From an uncultured Muribaculaceae bacterium (GTDB lineage: Bacteria; Bacteroidota; Bacteroidia; Bacteroidales; Muribaculaceae), in NCBI GenBank assembly GCA_910578365.1, contig CAJTRC010000005.1, forward strand, positions 1-60,219: DNA of 60,219 bases, read 5' to 3'. Position 1 is the first letter of the stretch; each line of letters opens with the position of its first letter. The notes beneath the pieces are model-generated. The model was not told where the DNA came from, made no database searches, and saw only the letters and a list, made by a program, of their open reading frames with translations. Positions 17,605 to 25,203 of this stretch are shown here, piece by piece. The position numbers were made by a program, and so were the translations under genes.

Positions 17605-18155
17605 GAATTTAAAATCTGATTGAATTTCTGTTTGTCGCGAACAATGCCGCGTTCGACCACAGGCTGCAGGAAGATGCTGTTGTCGTACAGCGACCAGCGG
17701 TCGACTATCGGGACGAAAATAGAAAACAGATTGCGTATGCCCAGCCAATACCTGCGGTGTATCACATCGCTCGGGATATTGTGGCCTCCGGAGGCTACTC
17801 GGGCCGCCACTCGCTGCTCGGCGACTTCAGGCGACGGGAGCCAGAAGAAGAGCAGCAGCACGCGGTAGCCGAGTTCGTGGGCCCGGTCGACAAGACGTTT
17901 GTACGACCTTGTGGCCAAGGTGGTCTCGATAGCGAACGTGGCCCGTTGGTCGAGAAGTTCCTCGACGCGCTGCAGCATGAGCCTGCCGGCTTCTATCGCC
18001 ACTTCCGACGGGTTCAGCGGCGACAATCCCTTGGCAATTTCATCGGCGTTTACAAATTCCAGGCACTTCAGCACCTTTGGCAGGATGGATAACGAAGCGG
18101 TGGTTTTGCCTGCGCCGTTGCAGCCTGCGATAATATACAGTCTGGGCTTGTTCAT
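17601..18155 (-). CDS. Zeta-toxin-like P-loop kinase
   Basis: The 184-residue kinase has Walker A GCNGAGKT at 11-18, VNADEIAKGLSP with the likely catalytic acid after it, FAIETTLATRSY, and a lid arginine region AEQRVAARVASGGHNIP. Zeta toxins phosphorylate UDP-N-acetylglucosamine and block peptidoglycan synthesis; smaller homologues of this type are common in Bacteroidales, and their substrate is not settled. Gene order is kinase first, partner second, the reverse of epsilon-zeta. The -7 box sits so close to the ATG that the mRNA may be leaderless. It also adjoins the TIR element at 18196-18462. Confidence 0.8.
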   Translation of the reverse strand: MNKPRLYIIAGCNGAGKTTASLSILPKVLKCLEFVNADEIAKGLSPLNPSEVAIEAGRLMLQRVEELLDQRATFAIETTLATRSYKRLVDRAHELGYRVLLLFFWLPSPEVAEQRVAARVASGGHNIPSDVIHRRYWLGIRNLFSIFVPIVDRWSLYDNSIFLQPVVERGIVRDKQKFNQILNS

Positions 18156-18162
18156 TATCCTG

Positions 18163-18170
18163 CAAATTTA
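18163..18170 (-). promoter_or_regulatory. -7 box for the zeta-like kinase operon
   Basis: TAAATTTG on the minus strand ends only seven bases before the ATG at 18155, predicting a leader of a few bases or none. Confidence 0.6.
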
Positions 18171-18195
18171 ACAAAAATAATTCATAAATAGATTA

Positions 18196-18462
18196 GTGTG
18201 TGTTTGAATTTATAGCAAATTAAACATAATGAGGCATAACAAACCCTCAATCAGAGTGTTTGTAGAAGAAAAATGAATGGCAGACCGTGTAATGGAAACG
18301 TAAACGGTCCGCCGCAACGGGTTCATCCCCGGTGTGTGAACAAGTTTCCGATACGCAGCCTTAGGTCTGTAAAGGACTTGGAACATTTAGCCCCCCACTT
18401 TCCCAAAACATTAACAAATATTGGGCAGGAGGGCTAAAATCTATTTAAATTCAAACACACTC
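18196..18462. mobile_element. 267-bp MITE-like element with 17-bp TIRs, TTA duplication and a strongly folded interior
   Basis: The ends are a 17-bp inverted repeat, G(T/A)GTGTGTTTGAATTTA, with one mismatch (18196-18212 and 18446-18462). TTA flanks both sides (18193-18195, 18463-18465), which fits the TNA target duplications I recall for the IS1031 group of IS5-family elements. There is no ORF of note inside. The interior can fold as hairpin TGAGG/CCTCA (18230-18249), a long stem of about 20 pairs (18280-18299 with 18344-18370) capped by two small hairpins, and hairpin TTTAGCCC/GGGCTAAA (18386-18438) with a nested CCCAA/TTGGG. With the TIRs paired this makes a closed multi-branch RNA. It could be a MITE, a structured RNA, or both. 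It fills most of the 364-base gap between the kinase and GT2 genes. Confidence 0.6.
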
Positions 18463-18485
18463 TTAGAGGCTTGCAATTTTTTTCG

Positions 18486-18493
18486 TACCTTTG
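18486..18493 (+). promoter_or_regulatory. -7 box for the membrane GT2 gene
   Basis: TACCTTTG matches TAnnTTTG and lies 26 bases before the ATG at 18520, just outside the right end of the TIR element. It supports 18520 as the true start rather than the in-frame ATG at 18421, which lies inside the element. Confidence 0.6.
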
Positions 18494-18519
18494 CATGTTT
18501 TTCTAACACGCAAAAGAGT

Positions 18520-19701
18520 ATGTATTTCAGTTTATATTTGCCTATACATGTATATGTGCTGTTGGGAGCATGCCTGCTCGCAGCGCTTGTGTTCTGTATA
18601 TATTACGCTGTGCCGCTTTTCAGCGTGGCCCGCTGGCGCAAGCACTGCAACGAGGAGGCGTCGCCTCTCGACCCGGAGGTCAATGCCGCCAAGGCTTCGG
18701 TGATTGTGTACAGCCGCGACGAACTGACCGGGTTGGAACGTCTGGTTCCGGCGCTCCTGAATCAGAATTACGAGGGTGAATACGAGGTTATTGTGGTAAA
18801 CGAAGGCGAATCGGCTCAGATACGCGACTATATCGACTCTCTGCAGTTGGCTCACCGCAACCTGTACCTAACCCACACACCCGACGGCGCACGCAGCCTC
18901 AGCCGCAAGAAACTGGCTCTGACTCTGGGCGTGAAGGCGGCCCGAGGCGAGGTGGTGGTACTGACCACGGCTCTGTCGATTATAGAATCAGACCGCTGGC
19001 TGGCCGAAATGATGCGGCCGTTCAACACCGATGCTGCCATTGAGGTCGTAACCGGTGTGGCCGTGCCGGCTGAGGGCGAAGACAACGCCCGCGGACGCCG
19101 ACGCCGCTCGTTCGATTTCTGTGCCGACTGTGTAACCTGGCTTACAGCCGCCTTACGACACCACCCTTACCGGGGTGTGGAGCATAATCTGGCATATCGC
19201 CGCGAACTCTTTTTCAACAACAAGGGTTTCTCGCGCTCTCTGAATATCCAGCACGGCGATGATGATATCTTTATCAACGAGATTGCCCGCGCCGACAATA
19301 CAGCCGTGCAGTTGAGCGACGATTCGCTTGTATGGTTCGACGGCGACATATTCAACATTACTTATCCCGAAGAGGCCGTACGCCGCGCATTTACCGGCAA
19401 ATATATACGCCACGGCGCACGCCGCCGTATGGTTACCGGTTCCTGGCTGCTGTGGCTGTGGATAGCCGCCGCTGCCGCGGCTCTGGTATTCGACCACAGC
19501 AACTGGCTCACTGCCGGCACTGTGGCCGTCACAGGCATAGCTATGCTGCTGATGCTTGTAGCCGGGTGGCACAGCGCTATGAAGGCTCTGAACGGACGAC
19601 GTCTGTTCTGCACTCTGCCTTGGTTGCTGATAACACGTCCGCTGCGAAAGTGCTATTACCGTATGCGCAGCCATGGCGGACGCCACTTTACCTACTCATA
19701 A
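18520..19701 (+). CDS. Membrane-bound family 2 glycosyltransferase
   Basis: The protein has 393 residues. A hydrophobic N-terminal helix (about 9-32) is followed by a cytosolic GT-A domain (KASVIVYSRDELTGLERLVPALL, then a YEVIVVNEGES nucleotide site), an acceptor region HGDDDIFINEIA recalling the ED motif of processive GT2 enzymes, and two C-terminal helices (about 310-350). The metal-binding DxD equivalent is weak (LTTALSII), so activity is not certain. It is a stand-alone gene between its promoter and a shared convergent hairpin. Substrate unknown. Confidence 0.75.
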   Translation: MYFSLYLPIHVYVLLGACLLAALVFCIYYAVPLFSVARWRKHCNEEASPLDPEVNAAKASVIVYSRDELTGLERLVPALLNQNYEGEYEVIVVNEGESAQIRDYIDSLQLAHRNLYLTHTPDGARSLSRKKLALTLGVKAARGEVVVLTTALSIIESDRWLAEMMRPFNTDAAIEVVTGVAVPAEGEDNARGRRRRSFDFCADCVTWLTAALRHHPYRGVEHNLAYRRELFFNNKGFSRSLNIQHGDDDIFINEIARADNTAVQLSDDSLVWFDGDIFNITYPEEAVRRAFTGKYIRHGARRRMVTGSWLLWLWIAAAAAALVFDHSNWLTAGTVAVTGIAMLLMLVAGWHSAMKALNGRRLFCTLPWLLITRPLRKCYYRMRSHGGRHFTYS

Positions 19702-19710
19702 CAAACCCCA

Positions 19711-19764
19711 ATATAGCATAAACGACGGACACCCCCAATCAGGTGTCCGTCGTTTATGCTATAT
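19711..19764. terminator. Bidirectional terminator-like hairpin between convergent genes
   Basis: A perfect 23-bp inverted repeat (19711-19733 with 19742-19764) and an eight-base loop lie ten bases past the GT2 stop and 15 bases from the folB stop. No long T run follows, but its position between convergent stops fits a two-way terminator. Confidence 0.65.
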
Positions 19765-19779
19765 CAGTGTTTTCGAGGC

Positions 19780-20136
19780 TTACCACTTATAGGTAAAACC
19801 ACATGACTCCATCTGGTCGCTTAGCGGCGGATGCAGCTTCAGCACTGTTATCGAGCCGCCTATTACACGCGGGAAACGGTACATGATTACCGAATGAATG
19901 CGAAAAACTACATTCTCAAGAAGTTTCGACGGTTTCCGCATCTCTTTTATTACCACATCAAGCACATCGGCATAACTTAGGGTAAAGCCCAGACGGTCGG
20001 TTTTCATAGCATAATCACACGGGTACTCCAGATGTACCGAAACTTCGAAATCGTTGCCGACTTTGGTTTCCTGGTCGCCGACGCCATGGTAAGCATATAC
20101 CTTCAGGCGATTTATTTCAATAGTTGCACTTGGCAT
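19780..20136 (-). CDS. folB: Dihydroneopterin aldolase
   Basis: This 118-residue enzyme cleaves 7,8-dihydroneopterin to 6-hydroxymethyl-dihydropterin and glycolaldehyde in folate synthesis. The family pattern is clear: LKVYAYHGVGDQETKVGNDFEVSVHL at the start with the conserved Glu, SYADVLDVV in the middle, and VLKLHPPL near the end with the catalytic Lys. It is a normal-length, single-domain FolB. It lies 26 bases after rnr and is probably the last gene of gyrB-rnr-folB. Confidence 0.92.
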   Translation of the reverse strand: MPSATIEINRLKVYAYHGVGDQETKVGNDFEVSVHLEYPCDYAMKTDRLGFTLSYADVLDVVIKEMRKPSKLLENVVFRIHSVIMYRFPRVIGGSITVLKLHPPLSDQMESCGFTYKW

Positions 20137-20162
20137 TGTGTATCATTTTTAGATGTGGCGTA

Positions 20163-22400
20163 CTAACGGCGGCGGCGACTGCGCTGACTTTTGCGCTTGC
20201 CTCGAAGTGCGTCGGAGGCAGCCTTTGCACCTTCGCGCGATTCAAGCGAGCCTGCCGCAACACCTGTCCTGGGGTCTACGATTGCGAAGTCGAGCTGCTT
20301 TCGCTCGAGATTACAACGTGCCACCTGCACCTTGACAGGGTCGCCGAGGCGATAGCGGTTGTTATGTCGGCGTCCTACCAGACAATAGTTTTTCTCGTCG
20401 AAGTCGTAGTAGTCGTCGGCAAGGTCGCGCACAGGCACCAGCCCCTCGCACTTGTTGTCGTCGAGTTCCACATATATGCCCCATTCTGTCACACCTGAAA
20501 TGATTCCGGAGTATACCTCGCCCAGATGGTCCTGCATGTACTCTACTTGCTTGTACTTGATGCTGGCGCGTTCGGCGTTGGCGGCGAGCTGCTCCATGTC
20601 CGACGAGTGCTTGCAGGCTTCTTCGAGCTTGGCCTGGTTTACCGAGCGTGCGCCGCTGAGATATCGTTCGAGCAGACGGTGTACCATCATGTCGGGGTAA
20701 CGGCGTATCGGCGATGTAAAGTGGGTGTAGTAATCGAATCCGAGTCCGTAGTGGCCTATGTTAGTGGTGGTGTATATGGCTTTTGCCATAGAGCGTATGG
20801 CCAGTGTCGACAGAAAGTTCTCCTCGCCCTTGCCTTTAAGGTCGGAGAGCATACGGTTGATGGAGCGGTTTACATCGCGGGGCGTACCGGTTGATTTTAC
20901 CTTGTATCCGAAGTTTCGCGCCAGCGACGACAGGTCGGCGAGTTTGCCGGGGTCTGGCATATCATGTACACGGTATACAAAGGCTTTGGCCTTCTTCTTG
21001 CCGACCGGCTGGCCTATGACAGTGGCCACCTGGCGGTTTGCCAGCAGCATGAATTCCTCAATGAGTTTGTTGGCGTCTTTCGATACCTTGAAGTACACAC
21101 TCACAGGATGGCCGTTTTCATCGATGTCGAAACGCACTTCAGCGCGGTCGAATTCCACCGAGCCGTTCTCGTAGCGCCGGGCACGGAGTGCCTTGGCCAT
21201 CTTGTCGAGTATGTTTATTTCCTTAGCGTAGTCGCCTTCGCCGGTTTCGATGCGTTCCTGCGCCTCCTCGTAGGTAAAGCGGCGGTTGCTGCGGATTACT
21301 GTGCGGGCTATGCGCGAGTTCACCACATCGCCATGCTCAGTCATTTCAAAAATCACGGAGAAGGCGAGCTTGTCTTCGTCGGGGCGCAGCGAGCATATTC
21401 CGTTGCACAGATGCTCGGGCAGCATAGGCACTACGCGGTCGACCAAATACACCGAAGTGGCGCGGTCGCTTGCCTCGCGGTCGATAATCGAGCCCGGCTT
21501 CACGTAGTGGGTCACATCGGCGATATGAACCCCCACCTCGTAATTGCCGTTCAGCAGGCGGCGAATCGAAAGAGCGTCGTCGAAGTCCTTGGCATCCTTG
21601 GGGTCGATGGTGAATGTAGTCACCGGACGCATGTCTTCGCGGGCGGCCACAACCTCGGGGGTGATTCCGGCATCGATTTTGTCGGCGGCTTTCTCCACCG
21701 ACTGCGGGTACTTGTAGGGCAGTCCGAATTCAGCCATGATGGCGTTGATTTCGGTGTCGTTATCGCCTGCTGCGCCAAGCACATCAATAACTTCGCCGCG
21801 CGGATTCTTGGCGTCGTCGGGCCACTCGGTGATTTTCACCACGGCCTTGTCGCCGGTCTGTCCGCCGCGCAGCTTAGCCTTTGGGATGAATATGTCGGTT
21901 GCCAGAAACTTGCTGTCGGTGAGCAGGTATGCGAAGTGTTTGTCGACTTTTAGAGTACCTATGAATGTCTGCTCGTTCTTTTCCAGAATCTTGGTTACAA
22001 CCGCTTCGGGGTCTTTGCCGGGCACACGGGCAGCAACTTCGATAGCCACACGGTCGCCGTTGAGGGCGTGCATGCTGTTGCGCTCGGCCACAAAAATCTG
22101 CTCGCCGTCTTCATCGGTGATTACGCTGTTTGTGCCGTTGCTTCTACGCGAGAACACGCCTGTGGCCACCACTGTGCGCGCCGGCGACTTGAACTTGCCC
22201 GGGGCTACTTCTATGATAATGCCGTCGAAAGCCAGTTCGGCCAGAAAAAGGGCTACGGCACGCTGCGCTGCGGGAGTGTCGACACCTATGGCGTGCGATA
22301 CCTGTTTATAATTATATGTATTGTTTTTCTGTCGACCCACATAGTCCATTACTGCTTCCTGCAGTTGGCGGGGTTTCAGGCTTTTCGATTTGGCACTCAT
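20163..22400 (-). CDS. rnr: Ribonuclease R
   Basis: This 745-residue 3'-5' exoribonuclease degrades structured RNA. It has an N-terminal winged-helix-like segment (about 1-70), cold-shock OB domains, the RNB catalytic domain with DPKDAKDFDDALS near 265 (metal-binding aspartates), a C-terminal S1 domain near 635-715 and a basic tail (GKRKSQRSRRRR). The domain set separates it from RNase II. It follows gyrB by about 100 bases that carry an AT-rich inverted repeat. Confidence 0.94.
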   Translation of the reverse strand: MSAKSKSLKPRQLQEAVMDYVGRQKNNTYNYKQVSHAIGVDTPAAQRAVALFLAELAFDGIIIEVAPGKFKSPARTVVATGVFSRRSNGTNSVITDEDGEQIFVAERNSMHALNGDRVAIEVAARVPGKDPEAVVTKILEKNEQTFIGTLKVDKHFAYLLTDSKFLATDIFIPKAKLRGGQTGDKAVVKITEWPDDAKNPRGEVIDVLGAAGDNDTEINAIMAEFGLPYKYPQSVEKAADKIDAGITPEVVAAREDMRPVTTFTIDPKDAKDFDDALSIRRLLNGNYEVGVHIADVTHYVKPGSIIDREASDRATSVYLVDRVVPMLPEHLCNGICSLRPDEDKLAFSVIFEMTEHGDVVNSRIARTVIRSNRRFTYEEAQERIETGEGDYAKEINILDKMAKALRARRYENGSVEFDRAEVRFDIDENGHPVSVYFKVSKDANKLIEEFMLLANRQVATVIGQPVGKKKAKAFVYRVHDMPDPGKLADLSSLARNFGYKVKSTGTPRDVNRSINRMLSDLKGKGEENFLSTLAIRSMAKAIYTTTNIGHYGLGFDYYTHFTSPIRRYPDMMVHRLLERYLSGARSVNQAKLEEACKHSSDMEQLAANAERASIKYKQVEYMQDHLGEVYSGIISGVTEWGIYVELDDNKCEGLVPVRDLADDYYDFDEKNYCLVGRRHNNRYRLGDPVKVQVARCNLERKQLDFAIVDPRTGVAAGSLESREGAKAASDALRGKRKSQRSRRRR

Positions 22401-22435
22401 TTTATGTATTGTTATGTATTTATGTGTTAAAACGG

Positions 22436-22483
22436 TGAATGTTGAATGTTATGGTTCAGAAACCTTTTAACATTCAACATTCA
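22436..22483 (-). terminator. AT-rich inverted repeat between gyrB and rnr
   Basis: A perfect 16-bp inverted repeat (22436-22451 with 22468-22483) has a 16-base loop. It starts 16 bases past the gyrB stop on the minus strand. It has low GC and no strong T run, so it may terminate only weakly or protect the gyrB mRNA 3' end; a small repeat element is also possible. Confidence 0.5.
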
Positions 22484-22498
22484 TCATTAACAAAAGGT

Positions 22499-24430
22499 TT
22501 ACGCGTCGATATTCGCGTAGTTGGCGTTCGACTCGATAAAGTCGCGGCGTGGGCCTACATCTTCGCCCATGAGCATGGAGAATATACGGTCGGCCTCGGC
22601 TGCATCGCTGATATTCACTTGCTTGAGCATACGGTGTTCGGGCGACATGGTGGTGTCGCGCAGTTCCTGTGCGCTCATCTCGCCAAGACCTTTGTAGCGC
22701 TGTACCGTGGTACGTTCGCCATGCTCGCTTATGAATTTCTGCACCTGCTGGTCGTTCCAGCAGTATTCCTCGTTTTTGCCGAGCTTGCATTTGTAAAGCG
22801 GCGGAGTGGCCAGATATAGGTAGCCGTTTTCGATTATCGGACGCATGCGACGGAAGAAGAATGTCATCAGCAGTGTTGCGATGTGGGCGCCGTCGACATC
22901 GGCATCGGTCATTATTATAATCTTGTGGTATGCGAGTTTGCTCAGGTTAGCTTCCTTGGGGTCTTCCTCGGTGCCTATGGTCACGCGCATGGCCTTGAAC
23001 AGGTTGGTGATTTCCTCGCTGTCGAAAATCTTGTGTTCCATAGCTTTCTCCACGTTCAGAATTTTGCCTCGCAGCGGTAATATAGCCTGGAAGCGGCGGT
23101 CGCGGCCCTGCTTTGCGGTACCACCCGCCGAATCACCTTCGACTATGAACAGCTCGCAGTCTTCGGCCGTACGGGCCGAGCAGTCGGCCAGTTTACCGGG
23201 CAGACCGCCACCGCTGAGTGGCGACTTGCGAAGCACGTTCTTGCGGGCGTTGATGGCGGCATGACGGGCCTGGGCGGCGAGTACCACCTTTGCTACGATG
23301 GTCTTGGCCTGAGCCGGATTCTCCTCCAGATAGTATCTGAGGGCCTCGCTCACGGCTGCCGATACAGCTCCTGCCACTTCCGAGTTGCCAAGTTTGGTTT
23401 TGGTTTGTCCTTCGAACTGTGGTTCCATCACCTTTACCGAGATTACTGCGGTAAGACCTTCGCGGAAGTCGTCGCCGGAGATTTCAACCTTGGCGTTTTT
23501 AAGCAGGTTGTTGTCTTCGGCGTACTTTTTGAGGGTCGATGTCAGACCGCGACGAAAACCGCTCAGATGCGTGCCGCCCTCGATGGTGTTGATATTGTTT
23601 ACAAACGAGTACACGTTCTCGTTGTAAGTATTGTTGTAAGTCAGGGCTACCTCCACCGGAATACCTTGGCGTTCGGTGTTCAGGTGTATTACGTCGCCAA
23701 TCAGCGATTCCTTGTTTGAGTCGATGTAACGTACGAATTCGCTCAAACCGGTATCGGAGTGGAAAGTTTCGCTGTGTGGCTTGCCGTTTTCGTCGAGGTC
23801 GCGCAGGTCGGTAAGGTGAAGTGTTATGCCGGCGTTGAGAAATGCGAGGTCGCGCAGACGGTTTGCCAGGGTCTTGTAGTCGTATTCGGTAACGGTGAAT
23901 ATCGAGGCGTCGGGCTTGAAGGTTATCGATGTGCCGGTGTGGTTGCTGGTGCCTACCACACGCAGTTCGGTTGTGGGCTTGCCGCAGCTGTACTCCTGCA
24001 CGTATGCCTTGCCGTCGCGGTGTACTTCGGCGCGCAGATAAGTCGAGAGTGCGTTTACACAACTTACGCCTACACCGTGCAGACCACCGGACACCTTGTA
24101 GGAGCCTTTATCGAACTTACCACCGGCATGCAGCACTGTCAGAACCACCTCAAGAGCGCTCTTGCCCTCTTTTTCGTGGAGGTCGACAGGAATACCGCGG
24201 CCGTCGTCGACTACGGTTATGGAGTTGTCGGGGTTTACTGTTACGTTGATTTCTTTGGCAAATCCGGCGAGGGCTTCGTCGATTGAGTTGTCGACTACCT
24301 CGTAAACCAGGTGATGCAGACCTTTGGCGCTTATGTCGCCGATGTACATTGCCGGGCGCTTGCGCACGGCTTCCAGGCCTTCAAGCACCTGAATATTACT
24401 GGCACTGTAGGCTTCTTTTTCTTCTGACAT
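22499..24430 (-). CDS. gyrB: DNA gyrase subunit B
   Basis: The 643-residue ATPase subunit of gyrase drives negative supercoiling with GyrA. Visible parts are the GHKL ATPase (VYEVVDNSIDEALAG, DDGRGIPVD, GGLHGVGVSCVNALS), the transducer, and the TOPRIM domain with EGDSAGG and DADVDGAHI. The sequence PMYIG-type start (RPAMYIGD) and the short tail without the 170-residue enterobacterial insert fit Bacteroidetes GyrB rather than ParE, though ParE is similar. It has its own -7 box and a leader hairpin. Confidence 0.94.
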   Translation of the reverse strand: MSEEKEAYSASNIQVLEGLEAVRKRPAMYIGDISAKGLHHLVYEVVDNSIDEALAGFAKEINVTVNPDNSITVVDDGRGIPVDLHEKEGKSALEVVLTVLHAGGKFDKGSYKVSGGLHGVGVSCVNALSTYLRAEVHRDGKAYVQEYSCGKPTTELRVVGTSNHTGTSITFKPDASIFTVTEYDYKTLANRLRDLAFLNAGITLHLTDLRDLDENGKPHSETFHSDTGLSEFVRYIDSNKESLIGDVIHLNTERQGIPVEVALTYNNTYNENVYSFVNNINTIEGGTHLSGFRRGLTSTLKKYAEDNNLLKNAKVEISGDDFREGLTAVISVKVMEPQFEGQTKTKLGNSEVAGAVSAAVSEALRYYLEENPAQAKTIVAKVVLAAQARHAAINARKNVLRKSPLSGGGLPGKLADCSARTAEDCELFIVEGDSAGGTAKQGRDRRFQAILPLRGKILNVEKAMEHKIFDSEEITNLFKAMRVTIGTEEDPKEANLSKLAYHKIIIMTDADVDGAHIATLLMTFFFRRMRPIIENGYLYLATPPLYKCKLGKNEEYCWNDQQVQKFISEHGERTTVQRYKGLGEMSAQELRDTTMSPEHRMLKQVNISDAAEADRIFSMLMGEDVGPRRDFIESNANYANIDA

Positions 24431-24462
24431 ATCTTGAACGTTCTATTTTTTTCATCGTAGCT

Positions 24463-24505
24463 CGACGACACGGTAAGTGTCGTCGCTTTTTCAAGTGCAA
24501 AGATA
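24463..24505 (-). promoter_or_regulatory. gyrB promoter and leader hairpin
   Basis: TATCTTTG on the minus strand (24498-24505) is the -7 box. About ten bases into the predicted leader lies a nine-bp hairpin (CGACGACAC/GTGTCGTCG, loop five bases; 24463-24485). The leader is about 65 bases. The hairpin could affect mRNA stability or supercoiling-responsive expression; neither can be decided from sequence. Confidence 0.5.
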
Positions 24506-24557
24506 GTGATTTTTTGCCAAACGACAAAATTTTCGGACTCCTATGCAGCTCTTGCAG

Positions 24558-25058
24558 CTACGATATTATTTCGCTGAGCCGCGCCGGGTCGGGATTGTGG
24601 CTCACTATGCGCCCCTGTGGCGAAACCAGCAGACTGCCATAGCCTTTCTCAAGGTGGTAGGTGCGGAATATGGCTTCGGCCTCGGGCCGGCTCACACAGT
24701 ACTGGTCGGCCGGATTGAGGCTGTCGCGTCGAACTATTTCGCGAAACATTTCGGGCGAATCGTCGAAGTTTATTCCCACAAAACGGGCATCGTCCGGATG
24801 ATTGACATTAAACCAGGCATTATAGCGGTTACAGGCCTCGCGCGAGGCCGCGTCGCTGCTGCTCCAGAATGTGATAAGTACATATTTACCCTTGAGTTCA
24901 TCGGCGTTTATAGCGCTCTGAACCCGGTCGAGCTGTACCACCGGCGCCTTCTTGCCAACGGCTGTATCCGATGGCTGCGTGCCTATTCCGGCCGAGGCCA
25001 CTATCAGCGCCAGCAACAGGCTGCCGGTAAGTATTGTCTGTTTTATAGTGTGTGGCAT
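24558..25058 (-). CDS. Thioredoxin-fold periplasmic protein without the CxxC motif
   Basis: The protein has 166 residues from ATG 25058, chosen because a signal peptide begins there (MPHTIKQTILTGSLLLALIVASAG). The body follows the TlpA/ResA plan: VGKKAPVVQLD, then LKGKYVLITFWSSSDAASRE where the family has FWASWCxPCR. Both redox cysteines are replaced (Asp 70 and Ser 73), and the cis-proline loop (GYGSLLVSPQG) is also changed. It should therefore not act as a thiol oxidoreductase; a binding or chaperone role is possible. It precedes gyrB by 127 bases on the same strand. Confidence 0.75.
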   Translation of the reverse strand: MPHTIKQTILTGSLLLALIVASAGIGTQPSDTAVGKKAPVVQLDRVQSAINADELKGKYVLITFWSSSDAASREACNRYNAWFNVNHPDDARFVGINFDDSPEMFREIVRRDSLNPADQYCVSRPEAEAIFRTYHLEKGYGSLLVSPQGRIVSHNPDPARLSEIIS

Positions 25059-25203
25059 TTTTGTATGTTTTTTTATAAATAAAACGAGTTTTGCCGCACT
25101 AAGGTTTGATGAACTATTATTCGGAAGCGGTTGTTTTATTGCTGAAAATATTTTCATACACGTTTTTATTCATTAAAAGATTATTCTTAAAAAACAGACA
25201 ATT

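Noticed and set aside
17605..17748. N-terminal extension of the 71-residue protein
   Set aside because: The extra 48 codons are the other frame of the zeta-like gene and look random; ATG 17604 with the ATGA overlap fits better.
18281..18370. Cobalamin, TPP or other known riboswitch
   Set aside because: The folded core has no match to the conserved cores I know, and it sits between terminal repeats rather than in the leader of a fitting gene.
18195..18463. 6S RNA
   Set aside because: The length and multi-branch fold do not match the long rod with one central bubble, and the flanking TTA duplication points to an element.
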